From positions 62,001 through 126,000 of the forward strand of contig DUMO01000051.1 of NCBI GenBank assembly GCA_012839865.1: 64,000 bases of DNA. The letters are read 5' to 3'. Origin of the DNA: Clostridiaceae bacterium. GTDB taxonomy: Bacteria > Bacillota > Clostridia > CAYPLH01 > DUMO01. Positions 36,164 through 46,400 of the stretch are shown piece by piece (the stretch's first letter is position 1; every line of letters begins with the position of its first letter). Made by a program: the position numbers and the translations under genes. The notes under the pieces were generated by a model that was not told the DNA's origin, did not search any database, and saw only the letters and a list, made by a program, of their open reading frames with translations.

Positions 36164-37888
36164 CTAATTTAACCTGATCCCCCATATGAGCTGGCCTCTT
36201 GTCCCGACAACAATCATATTTCCGTAAACGGCAGGGGATGCTTCAACATTTCCGTGCAATGCAATTTTATCAAGAATTTTGCCGGTTTTTCCCTCCAAAA
36301 GATTCATGTATGCACCGGAGTCGCAAACAATCAAGTATGATTTTCCTTCTTTTGTATAAACATCAACAGGCGAACTCCAGCAATAATACGGGTGGTCGAT
36401 TCTCCATGCCTCTTCACCGGAATCCTTGTATAAAGCGACAATTTTGCCAACTCTATTGTTTTCAGTCTTGGCAATATTAAAAACTACAATATCACTTATA
36501 TCACCCTTGCCCAAAACCGGTGTTGCAAGAGCTCCGCCATTTATTGAAGGATCATGGATGCATTTATAGGACTTCTCCCATATGAGCTTGCCGGTCAATG
36601 CGTTTATTTTTCTGATATACGAGTAACCCTGGCTGCCCTGTATGTCAACTTCACATGCCGTATATAAAAACACTCCTGTTCCGTCATCCTCCAATACCAT
36701 GGTACTGTCGGTATCATCCGTCACATCCCTGATCCATTCCGGTTCGAGGGTGTCAAGATTGACACATTGCAAAAAGCCCGCATTATCTACGAAATATATG
36801 TAGTTTTTATAGTAAACAGGTGAACATTCAACCCCGATCTTGTTGCTCTTAAGCGGTTTATACCGGTATTTTACTATTTCCGGATTCAATGAAACAGTAG
36901 ATTCATTAATATTAAAATCGGTATTAAGCTTAATTTTATACAATATTCCGTTTTCACCGCACTCAATAAGAGTATCGGAACCCGGATCCAGCAATCCGTT
37001 TGAATCAAAAGCCCCCCAGCTTCTGTATTTGTCACTGTCAAGACCGTCAAGGTAAAATATTTCCTTCTGATCAATTAGGCTGAAAATTCTGTAACCAATT
37101 TCACCATTGTCATGAGGAACACCTTCCCCGGCAAAAAGAAGAGGATATCCTCTGGGATCCACCATGACACTGCCCTTATATGGAGCACCGGTGTCAATGG
37201 GTGGTCGTGTAGGTTTACCGTCTTCAAGGTCGATAAAGTAAATTTTACCGTCCAGGGTGGCATAAATTACCTCTATTAGGTCAGTCTTTGCTTTTTTCTC
37301 CTGGGAAATGTTCATTATTTTTTTTATACTGTCTTCCCATTTTACTATTGCAGGCTGTCCGGTCCATCCGACACCGGTCCAGTCTCCAATATATCCTACC
37401 TTCACCGACCACACCTCTTCAAATTTCTCCGAAACAATTTCTGCAAAACCGTAACTTGCCGAGTTTCTGTAATTATTTCCCCGGAAACATGTTATTCCTT
37501 CCAGCAAGGAATAATTTTCCGGAGCAGGGAAATTAATCGTTGGTATTGTTTCCGAAGTGGATAAAACATCCCTGTCAGATATAACATCGTAAACAATATT
37601 GTAATTTTCGGGTAAGCACTCCGGAATTACTTCAGCATTATATTCAACCGGTTCCTGTAAAGCAGGCGTGGGACTTGCCACCGGTTCCAAAATTGCAGAA
37701 GGAGTATTGCTTGTATTCGAACCAGAATCAACATTGTTACCTGACGGAGACGGGGTAACAGCAGCAACATCAGGTGATTCCACATTATCAAACCTGTTTT
37801 CGAAGAAGCTGAATATGTCGGCCATGTATACACAAAGGGTCACTAAAACTGATATTAATGCCAGTACTATTAAATACTTTTTTTTCAT
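36164..37888 (-). CDS. PQQ-like beta-propeller protein, membrane-anchored
   Basis: About 574 aa. An N-terminal hydrophobic anchor (KYLIVLALISVLVTLCVYM) is followed by a Ser/Thr/Pro-rich linker (~30-85) and then a beta-propeller with repeated blade patterns: DGKIYFIDLEDGKP, NYIYFVDNAGFLQCVNLDT, LTGKLIWEKSYKC, KIVALYKDSGEEAWR, GAYMNLLEGKTGKI. It resembles extracellular PQQ/BamB-like proteins without an enzymatic quinone site. GAGG precedes ATG 37888; the earlier ATG 37912 lacks one. The gene converges on gntR, and a GTTTGAGCGATAGCG stretch lies between them (~36147). Confidence 0.8.
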   Translation of the reverse strand: MKKKYLIVLALISVLVTLCVYMADIFSFFENRFDNVESPDVAAVTPSPSGNNVDSGSNTSNTPSAILEPVASPTPALQEPVEYNAEVIPECLPENYNIVYDVISDRDVLSTSETIPTINFPAPENYSLLEGITCFRGNNYRNSASYGFAEIVSEKFEEVWSVKVGYIGDWTGVGWTGQPAIVKWEDSIKKIMNISQEKKAKTDLIEVIYATLDGKIYFIDLEDGKPTRPPIDTGAPYKGSVMVDPRGYPLLFAGEGVPHDNGEIGYRIFSLIDQKEIFYLDGLDSDKYRSWGAFDSNGLLDPGSDTLIECGENGILYKIKLNTDFNINESTVSLNPEIVKYRYKPLKSNKIGVECSPVYYKNYIYFVDNAGFLQCVNLDTLEPEWIRDVTDDTDSTMVLEDDGTGVFLYTACEVDIQGSQGYSYIRKINALTGKLIWEKSYKCIHDPSINGGALATPVLGKGDISDIVVFNIAKTENNRVGKIVALYKDSGEEAWRIDHPYYCWSSPVDVYTKEGKSYLIVCDSGAYMNLLEGKTGKILDKIALHGNVEASPAVYGNMIVVGTRGQLIWGIRLN

Positions 37889-37912
37889 AAAAATAGAATC
37901 CTCATTTGCCAT

Positions 37913-38719
37913 GTAGTCTATATTTTAAAATTGGCAACAATACAATAATATTTCAGAGCCTCAAATTAGTCAAGTTTATTGACAAACCTGATTTTGGACA
38001 AATTCATTTCCCATTATTGCAGTTCAGGCAAACCAATACTATTTTTAAAATATCTAATATTCTAATAAAATGACTATTATTTGAAATTATGTCTACAACT
38101 AATAGGCATTAACCAATTATTATTCCTGTATTTGTCCATGATGAATTTGTTTTGGTGTAAGTAATAAATGACCATTATCAAAAGTAATGTCTATTTTATT
38201 TAAAATAGAAATAATTTATAATCCTTTTTGCAGTAAATTACTGAAAAAAAAGGGTGGACTTTTATTTAACAGAGAGGCTGTTAAACTGACAATTCAGGAC
38301 AAAGCCGGCACTGGGAAATCATTTGATTGAAACGCTTTAATAAAGAAAACCAAGTGTAATCTACCGGACAGCCAACAGCCACCTCTTCCTGTTTATTTAA
38401 ATATTAGAGAAAAAGTATTTGCTTTAATGTTTACGTGTTCCAGATCTAAAAAATGAGGTTTTTCGCGATTCCTCTAACTGATTCAGCTACCAAAACATAC
38501 AAAATATCAAACTTCCATGGGCAAAAATCTTTTACATTACTTGCCAAATGTTTTGATAGAAGATAATTATATGCTTATGCATAAACAATTTCGCAACAGT
38601 GTCCCTCAAAATTGAAATTCAGGTCAAATCTGCATCATGGTGTCTCGCACCTAAAATATATTAACACTATTTTGGGAGGTGATACAGTTACAATACGGAA
38701 AAAGAAATTCTGGTCATAA
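37913..38719. other. Gene-free AT-rich spacer
   Basis: About 800 bp upstream of the PQQ-propeller gene with no ORF beyond background. It includes a TTATTTAAAATAGAAATAA stretch near 38200 and a strong ribosome-site-like GGGAGGTGAT at 38675 followed by only a ~18-codon ORF (GTG 38680). Nothing else recognised. Confidence 0.5.
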
Positions 38720-38811
38720 TGACCGGGTAGATTGAAAAGGCTGAATACTTAAGACATATTTGATGGGAGACAGTATTTAAAACGCCTTGTTTCAAAACAA
38801 TCTACCGGTCA
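38720..38811. repeat. 92-bp inverted-repeat hairpin
   Basis: TGACCGGGTAGATTGAAAAGGC (left) pairs with GCCTTG...CAATCTACCGGTCA (right), enclosing ~40 bases. The right side shares the look TTTAAAACGCCTTG with the palindrome before rplS (TTTAAAATGCCTTG). It lies between the PQQ gene and repeat array B. Confidence 0.6.
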
Positions 38812-38840
38812 ATTCAGCAAAAGACAATTCCTAGAAGTTT

Positions 38841-39221
38841 TCGCAGCATTGTAAAATCCTGAATTTACAGCAAATTTTATTTACTGCATTGTAACCAGTT
38901 TTATTCGCAGCGAAGGTATTCACAGCAGAGTAATAGCTTGGATTGCAACTTGGTATTCGCAGCACAGTAACAGCTTGGATTGTAACTATAGTGATTACAA
39001 ATCATAAAACCGGCTTAGCTTTCAACCAGTGTATTACAGCGCAGTAACAACCTGAATTGCAGCCTTTGGGTACTACAGTACAGTACCAACGGGATTGCAA
39101 TCAGAGTACTACAGCGCAGTAAACTGCATGGACTGCAACTAATGCAGTGCAGCACAGCGACATACACAAATCAGAGATAATGAATCACAGTAAAGTAACC
39201 GGCTGAAATTGTAACTATAGG
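38841..39221 (+). repeat. Degenerate ~37-bp tandem repeat array B upstream of the first lyase gene
   Basis: About eight to ten units follow one another, for example from 38917, 38954, 38992, 39030, 39070, 39106 and 39143. Their rough consensus is GTATTACAGCGCAGTAAC followed by AGCTTGGATTGCAACTA. Units at 38917 and 38954 are nearly identical; others drift. Each can form a small GCAGT/ATTGC stem. The array ends about 40 bases before the ATG at 39264. No ORF covers it and spacing is too loose for CRISPR. Confidence 0.7.
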
Positions 39222-39263
39222 TACAAGAAATGCTAATGAATTTACTTTTAGGAGAGTGAAATT

Positions 39264-42200
39264 ATGTTTAAAAAAGTAGTTTATTCTTCACCTATGTTGA
39301 TACTGCTGGCAGTTGTTTTCATATTTACTGCTTATTTTGGAGTTCCGGCTTTTAAAGCGGCAGCCGCTCCGACACATCCCTTTCTTATTGTACAGGTATC
39401 CGAATATACAGAGCTTCAAAACCGTGCACAAAGACAGCCCTGGTCTTCCATGAGATCCTCTGCTATTTCGGATGCAAACAGCCTTACCTTTAATACCGGT
39501 TCAGGTTATACTCAAAGGTGCGAGCGCATGAGAGAAATAATGGAATCCTGCGCATTGGCATATATTCTTGATCCGGCTAACAGGACAACATATAAAAATA
39601 AAATATTGAGCACCTTAAATTATTGGAAATCAAATGTTACAGGAAATCTATACAGTGAATTAAATGGTGGAAACTGGACCTATGCAGTTCCTCCCGGAAG
39701 CGCATTTTTCGCAAGCGTAGTCGCCCTTGATATAATATATCCGGATCTTACCTCCAATGAGCGGACAAATGCAGAAAGCATACTGGGAACCGTCGGGAAA
39801 TGGTTTTATGACAATCACATGAACTGGACCGAAGCCATGTGGGGTGCCCGCGGCATCTGGATGCTCTATACAGGTGCAACCTCCATAAGCGTATATGATA
39901 ATTCCCAGGGCAAACACGTTACCGTAACCAAGCAGGACGTAATAAACAGATATCTGAACGCTGTAAAAAGCTATATAACAAATGACGGTGTAGGTCTTAT
40001 AGGTCCCGGATATACAGGTGCACGATTTGCCTCTGACAGGCATCAAAAGCAGTATTTCATGGATGTCCTGGATTACACAGAAAACGCCAATGTTTATGAT
40101 GACTCTAAAATTAAAAGTTTTTATGAATGGTTTTACGGTTATGCTTCAACTGCTTTCAAACGGTACTGGGTATTTGGAGACTCCCCGTATAACAATTCTT
40201 ATGTATTGAGGTCATCAATCTGGAAAACAGACAACTTCTCAAATAATGCCGGAAAATATGCTGCCTGGGCTTTGGGAAGCTACATTGCTCCAGGACGGTT
40301 GTTCAATTATGTTCTTCACCGTTCAGACTTCCCGACGGCTGAAAGAGCTGAAAGCAAAATATTCCCCGAGGGTGGAGCATATTTGTTTGAAGATACTTCT
40401 TCATCCAATGCTCTGGACCTTGTTTTATGGAATACCACAGACGATGACGGACACGGACATAAAGATACAAATGCTATCAATGTTGCCGCATATGGAGAAC
40501 TTCTGCTTGTCAACTCAGGATATAACGGTTGGGCAACAAGTGCTGCAGGGTTCTCATGGACATATATTCATGACAGGGCGGTGTCAGGGAATACTGCTTT
40601 AATCAACTACACTTTCTCTGATGACTACAACCCTCCTGCAACCAATGACCATCAGCGCAAGTATGGAGCAGGCATAACCGAAGGGTTTGCATCAAGCACC
40701 TTTGGGTATGCTTCCGGAGATTCCGGCAGTGCGCTTCCAAACGGGAAACACATCCGAAATGTTGTTTCAGTGTTCCCGCAAGATTCAAAAAATGGATATT
40801 GGGTATTGTTTGATGAGATGACAGCAAATGTTCCGGGACAAACGGCACATATTGCACTGCACCCGCCGTCTGCATCATATTCCACTGTAACCAGCAAACA
40901 GGAATACAGATGGACTGTCAATAAATTCAGCAGTCATAATGTTTACCTGTCAATTTTCCTGGGAACCGAGCCTTCAACTGCCATCATAAGGAATGGGGCA
41001 ATTGCTGACTGGGGCGACTCATTTGTCGGTAAATATCTATATTCAACCTATACCACAAATAGCTCCACAGGCAAAAAGAATATTGTTACGGTATTGTTCC
41101 CCCATGACAATACCCATGCCAAGGCCACAATGTCAAGAATATCACAAAGCAATTGCACCGGTGCTTCCATTAATCTTGACGGCGGTACTACCATCGACTA
41201 TGCCCTGGAATCTGCAGGCACCGGGGATGTCACATATGGCGGCGTGACATTCAGAGGTCTTGCAACCCTTTACCGCAAAGCAAACGGTGCTGTTAATTTC
41301 TACTTTGTCAGAAAGGGCAGAGCTTTCAATGATGGCGAAACAATACGTCAGGGCTTCAGTTCAAACAGTGATATAACTGTTTATGTAAAGGATAAAACAG
41401 GTAATATTGTTTCTCCGGGAACTAATGTAACATTCTACTACCCGGGAATTCAGGGAGTAAAGATAAACGGAAATCCGTTGAGCGTTTCCTCCTCCGGTCA
41501 GAACTGGGTAACTGTCTATGTACCGGCAGGACAACATAGCCTGGAACTTACAACAGACGGCTCCAGCGGCGGTGGTGATCCGTCAGAAAATTATGTAAAT
41601 TTTGGTACTGCAAATCAGGGTACAGGTATAAATCAATACACCTACTCAAACGGCACTCCCATGACTCTTTATGGAAAACCGACAACCAACTGGGCTGTCA
41701 GTTCCGGCAGCAGTTTGTATAATGACAGGGGAGCAACAAATGCTTATGCACTGTTCAAATACGAAGGAAACCAGATAAGGTTGTACACCGAGAAAGCACC
41801 TTACTGCGGTATTATTGGCATAAGCATACTGGATGAGGATGATAACGTAATTGAAGATGAAGAGTATGTTGACCTTTATGCAGCCACTGCAGTGCAAAAT
41901 GAGCTGGTATATACAAGCAGCATACTGCCCGAAGATGTATATAAGCTTAAAATAAGGGTTACGGGCGAGGTTAACCCGCTCAATCCATACGTGTATGATG
42001 GAAACAATCCGCCAACCAATCCTTACTGGTCGGTAAACCTGTATAGTGTCTGCATTGTAGACACTGCGGAACCTACACCTCCTCCTGAACCAGTAAGAAC
42101 ATATTACGACTTTGGTGCTGAAAACCAAGGTTCCGGGGTAAATCAGTATACTTATTCCAACGGCACTCCAATGACATTGTATGGCAAGCCTACAACCAAC

Positions 42201-43148
42201 TGGGCTGTAAGTTCAGGCAGAAGCCTGTACAACGACAGGGGAGCTACTGATGCTTATGCTGTGTTCAAATTTGAAGGAAATCAGATTGAATTGTACACCG
42301 AAAAAGCTCCTTTCTGCGGAATTGTAGGCATTAGCATACTGGACGCAAATGATGCTGTTGTTGAGAGCGAGGTAAATGTTGATTTGTATGCTGCTTCCTC
42401 AACACCTGAAGCACTGGTATATACAAGTCCTCTGTTGGCAGATGGCGTTTACAAGCTCAAGGTAAGGGTTACCGGAGATGTGAATCCCCTTAATCCGTAT
42501 GTTTACGATGGACAAAATCCTCCGACAAACCCATACTGGTCAGTCAACCTGAAGAAGGTTTGCGTTGTAGATACATTCGGAGCCGCACCGACACCTACAC
42601 CGACACCGACGCCTACACCGACGCCGACTCCCACACCTACACCTGCTGTTTTCACCCCTCAGCATGATTCCTTTGTGAGAGACGGCAGTTATGCCGGTGA
42701 CAACTATGGCAACTATAATTCAATCTATGTTAAGAAGGATGCAGAAGGATACAACAGGGTGTCATATATCAAGGTTGATTTTGGCTCACTGTCGCAGTCG
42801 CAGATCACACAAGCCATGCTGAGATTATACGTCAGTGCGATAGGTTCAGATGCTACACGGACTGTAAAAGTATATGGGACTAATGATGAGAGTTGGACCG
42901 AAAGCACCATAACCTGGAATAACAGGCCTGCTCTGTCAACATACATTACTGAGCTGGCGATCCCGTCTTCAGCCCTTGACACCTGGGTTGAATTTGATGT
43001 GACAAATTACGTGAATCAACATGCAGGAACTGATAAGGTTGTATCCTTTGGCCTTATTAACGAAGGAACAGCATCATCGAATTCCCATGTACATTTTTCA
43101 AGCTCAGAGGCTGCATCAAACAAACCTGAACTGGTAATTCAACCGTAA
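39264..43148 (+). CDS. Secreted heparinase II/III-like polysaccharide lyase, multi-modular
   Basis: A 1294 aa exported protein with a signal peptide (~1-35, ending FKAAAAP). Residues ~40-400 are an alpha-toroid like alginate/heparinase-type lyases (LAYILDPANRTTYKNKIL, SDRHQKQYFMDV). Residues ~400-760 are beta-sandwich with the heparinase II/III signature GHGHKDTNAINVAAYGELLL. Two ~155-residue modules follow (~775-935, ~945-1105), each with NQYTYSNGTPMTLYGKPT and a final NPYWSVNL; then a Pro-Thr linker (~1107-1129) and a C-terminal DNRLRE/CBM96-type domain (~1132-1294; DSFVRDGSYAGDNYGNYNS). No dockerin or S-layer motifs. GGAGAG lies before ATG. The glycan target is unknown. Confidence 0.8.
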   Translation: MFKKVVYSSPMLILLAVVFIFTAYFGVPAFKAAAAPTHPFLIVQVSEYTELQNRAQRQPWSSMRSSAISDANSLTFNTGSGYTQRCERMREIMESCALAYILDPANRTTYKNKILSTLNYWKSNVTGNLYSELNGGNWTYAVPPGSAFFASVVALDIIYPDLTSNERTNAESILGTVGKWFYDNHMNWTEAMWGARGIWMLYTGATSISVYDNSQGKHVTVTKQDVINRYLNAVKSYITNDGVGLIGPGYTGARFASDRHQKQYFMDVLDYTENANVYDDSKIKSFYEWFYGYASTAFKRYWVFGDSPYNNSYVLRSSIWKTDNFSNNAGKYAAWALGSYIAPGRLFNYVLHRSDFPTAERAESKIFPEGGAYLFEDTSSSNALDLVLWNTTDDDGHGHKDTNAINVAAYGELLLVNSGYNGWATSAAGFSWTYIHDRAVSGNTALINYTFSDDYNPPATNDHQRKYGAGITEGFASSTFGYASGDSGSALPNGKHIRNVVSVFPQDSKNGYWVLFDEMTANVPGQTAHIALHPPSASYSTVTSKQEYRWTVNKFSSHNVYLSIFLGTEPSTAIIRNGAIADWGDSFVGKYLYSTYTTNSSTGKKNIVTVLFPHDNTHAKATMSRISQSNCTGASINLDGGTTIDYALESAGTGDVTYGGVTFRGLATLYRKANGAVNFYFVRKGRAFNDGETIRQGFSSNSDITVYVKDKTGNIVSPGTNVTFYYPGIQGVKINGNPLSVSSSGQNWVTVYVPAGQHSLELTTDGSSGGGDPSENYVNFGTANQGTGINQYTYSNGTPMTLYGKPTTNWAVSSGSSLYNDRGATNAYALFKYEGNQIRLYTEKAPYCGIIGISILDEDDNVIEDEEYVDLYAATAVQNELVYTSSILPEDVYKLKIRVTGEVNPLNPYVYDGNNPPTNPYWSVNLYSVCIVDTAEPTPPPEPVRTYYDFGAENQGSGVNQYTYSNGTPMTLYGKPTTNWAVSSGRSLYNDRGATDAYAVFKFEGNQIELYTEKAPFCGIVGISILDANDAVVESEVNVDLYAASSTPEALVYTSPLLADGVYKLKVRVTGDVNPLNPYVYDGQNPPTNPYWSVNLKKVCVVDTFGAAPTPTPTPTPTPTPTPTPTPAVFTPQHDSFVRDGSYAGDNYGNYNSIYVKKDAEGYNRVSYIKVDFGSLSQSQITQAMLRLYVSAIGSDATRTVKVYGTNDESWTESTITWNNRPALSTYITELAIPSSALDTWVEFDVTNYVNQHAGTDKVVSFGLINEGTASSNSHVHFSSSEAASNKPELVIQP

Positions 43149-43163
43149 CCTGTCAAATTTCAC

Positions 43164-43193
43164 AGCCTGCACGACTTTTTAGTTGTGCAGGCT
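43164..43193 (+). terminator. Hairpin after the first lyase gene
   Basis: AGCCTGCACGACT, loop TTTT, AGTTGTGCAGGCT is a 13 bp stem (one G-T pair) just after the stop. No T-run follows, so it may stabilise the 3' end or weakly terminate. The rest of the ~310 bp gap to the next gene has no convincing gene; a 29-codon ORF at 43235-43324 is doubtful. Confidence 0.55.
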
Positions 43194-43458
43194 ATGATAC
43201 GGTTTTAAAGGCTGATTATGAAAAAAGGGAGGAGGTGAAGGTTTTTAAGGCAATAAATACAAATAAGAGGGGAGTGGTTGCAAAAATTTATGTAATTGTA
43301 ATTGGCGGCAAGTATCATGCATAGGTTATACAGAGAGTATGTGCAAAGGACTTGTCTTTCAGTCTGTTATTGACCCTTCAGCTCTTTTGAAAACAGGCAA
43401 TAATTGCACAAAAACAACAAGAAATTTTAACTTACATTAAAACAGGAGGATGAACCGG

Positions 43459-46400
43459 ATGAGAAAAAAACATTCAAAACTTCAATGGCTTTAATTTTAT
43501 CTTTTGTTATTGCTGCTGCGGCTCTGTTCGGTATTCCGGCGCCAAAGAGTGAAGCAGCTTCGCACCCGTTTCTGATTGTAAACGCTTCTGAGTTTGAGGA
43601 ACTAAGGAGCCGTGCATCAGAAGAGCCATGGGCAACATTTAAAAGAACTGCAATTTCCGATGCAAAAACTCTTACTTTCAACAAAGCTGCCGGCTATGGT
43701 GACAGATGCACTTCCATGAGAGAGATTTTAGAAGCTTGCTCTCTTGCATATATTCTTGATCCTGACAATAAGGATTTATACATTGACAAGATTCTGGATG
43801 TACTTAATTACTGGAAATCCGATGTTGAAGGAAACATATTTAAAGAGCTGGACTCAACCAACTGGACCTATGCAATACCTCCCAGCGGTGCATTTTTCAG
43901 CAGTGTACTTGCCTTGGATATCATATATCCCGATCTGACGCCCGAAGAAATTGCAAATGCCGAGGCTATACTGCAAACCGTGGCTGACTGGTACTGGGCA
44001 TATGATTTCAGCTGGGCAACCGCTTTATGGGGTGTCAGGGGTATTTGGGCTATTTATAAAAATGATACTGACAAGATTGACACGACAATAAGTAATTACA
44101 ATACTTATGTAAAGATTTACATGTCATCTGATGGAGTACCGGTTACAGGCATGGGGTATGCAAATGCCAGATTCAACTCCGACAGACATGCCAAGCAGTA
44201 TTTAATGGACGTTATTTCCCATGTGGGGTATTATGACTATTACAACGATTACGTAGTAAAGAATTTCTATGAGTGCCTGTACGGTCACGGAATAACTGCA
44301 TTTAAACGCATGTGGGTATTTGGCGATACAGCTTTCAACAATACAATGTACCGCAGGTCATCCATTTACAAGGCAGGCAATTTTTCCGAAGAAGCAGCCA
44401 AATATGCAGCCTGGATACTGGAAGATTACAGCATACCAAACGGCCGCCTTTTAAACTATATACTTCATAAGCCGAATCAACCTTCAGGGGGATATGCTAC
44501 AAGCAAGATTTATCCGGACGGCGGTGCCTTCTTCTTTGAGGATACACCTTCACCAGATGGGCTCAGAATAGTTTTGTGGAATCCAAAGACCTCCGACGGC
44601 CACAGCCACAAGGAAGTAAACGCGTTAAACGCAGCGGCATATGGAGAATTCATGCTGGTTAACTCAGGTTACAACAACTGGGGTGAGGGAGCACTGGGAT
44701 TTAGCTGGAACTACATGAATAACAGGGCTGTTTCAGGAAATACAGCACTGATAGATTATACATTCACCAACGAGTATGATCCTCCTGCAAGCAACGACCA
44801 CAGATACAAACACGGAGCAGGCATAACCGAAGGATTTATTTCTGATATCCTAAGTTATGCAAGGGGGGATTCAGGCAGTGCACTTCCAAATGGAAAGCAT
44901 ATAAGAAATCTGGTTTCAATTTCACCCGATAACGCAAATAACGGTTATTGGATACTTTTTGACGAATTTACAGCAGATCAGCCTGGAAAGACAGTGCATA
45001 TCGCGCTTCATCCGCCCACAGACAGGTATGAAATAGTATATCCGGACAAGGAATACAAATGGACAATCAACAAGGTCAGCGGAAAAGATGTAAACTTAAC
45101 CGCATTCCTTGGAACCGAGCCTCTGTATACTCAAATCAGGAGCGGGGTAATAGGCAGCTATGGAAACTCCTTTGTTGGAAAATACCTGTATTCCACTTAT
45201 CCTACAGACAGTACAGGGAAGAAAAATGTTGTAACGGTACTGTTCCCCCACGACGCAAATCATAAAAAAGCTGACATGATCAGCATTTCAGGCAGCAACT
45301 ACAGTGGCGCTCTAGTATATTTGAATGATAATACTTTGGATTATGTAATGGAATCAACGGGAGTCGAGACAGTAAGTTATAATAATTTTTCATTTACAGG
45401 TACTGCTCTGGTATATCGAAATGAAAAGGGATTATCCAAACTTTACTTTGTCAAGGATGGTAAAGGTTTTGATGACGGAACCTCCTTTAAGCAGGGTTTT
45501 GCTTCGGATAATGCCGTAACTGTATATATGAATGATAAAGAAGGTAAAATTATTTCAAAGGGAGCCAATGTTACATTCTATTATCCCGGAATATCAGGAA
45601 TAAAGATTAACGGCCAGGCTGCGACACCTCAAGCGGCAGGCAGCAACTTTGTGACTGTTTATATTCCTGCGGGCACATATGATATAAGCTTGCAAAACGG
45701 CACTATGACACCCGGTGTACCGGCAATTGACATGTTGTTCTCCAACGGAAAAATTTCTCTTAGTGGAAATGCCAAAATATATGGCAATATCGGAACCAAC
45801 TCAGTTGGAAAGGACAGCGTTTCATTTAACGGAAATCCGTCAATTCAGGGCAATCTCCTTATCGGTCCGGGAGCTGACCCGAATACTGTAATTGAAGGAG
45901 CAGGCAACAAGACATTTGTAACAGGCTCTGTATCCAATTTAACACAAACTAAAGCTTATAGTATGCCTGGATTTGCCAAACTACCGGAACTTGAATACAA
46001 AGGAGATTTAATTGTCAATTCTGATTCCGCCCTGGATCAAAGCGGTTCCTATGGCAAAGTGGCCATTAAGAAGACACTTGCTGTTAATATAGGAAATGAA
46101 GACATCTATATTGCAGCAGACTCTTTTGAACTGTCGGGACAGGGTGAACTGGTTGTCAATAAACAAGGATCCGGCAAACTGATTCTGTTTGTTAAAGACA
46201 GTGCAAATATTTCAGGAGCCGGTATCAACAAGGATGGCAATCCGGATGATGTAATAATTTATTACAATGGAAGCAAGGACCTTGAGTTCAGTGGAAGCTT
46301 TAAATTATCAGCTTCTCTGGCTGCAGGAAATGCCGCTATGAAAGCAAGCGGCAACGTAAGCCTGGCAGGCAGCATGGTAATAGGAGGACCTGCCGTTGAA

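Noticed and set aside
38680-38740. Leader peptide after GGGAGGTGAT
   Set aside because: GTG lies inside the ribosome site and the ~18-codon product is unremarkable; could not be supported.
34494-39240. Repeat arrays A and B as CRISPR arrays
   Set aside because: Units are highly degenerate, spacing is irregular, no fixed repeat with unique spacers is visible, and no cas genes are in the window.
43235-43324. 29-codon ORF after GGGAGGAG
   Set aside because: The ribosome site abuts the GTG with no spacing and no family is recognisable; probably chance.
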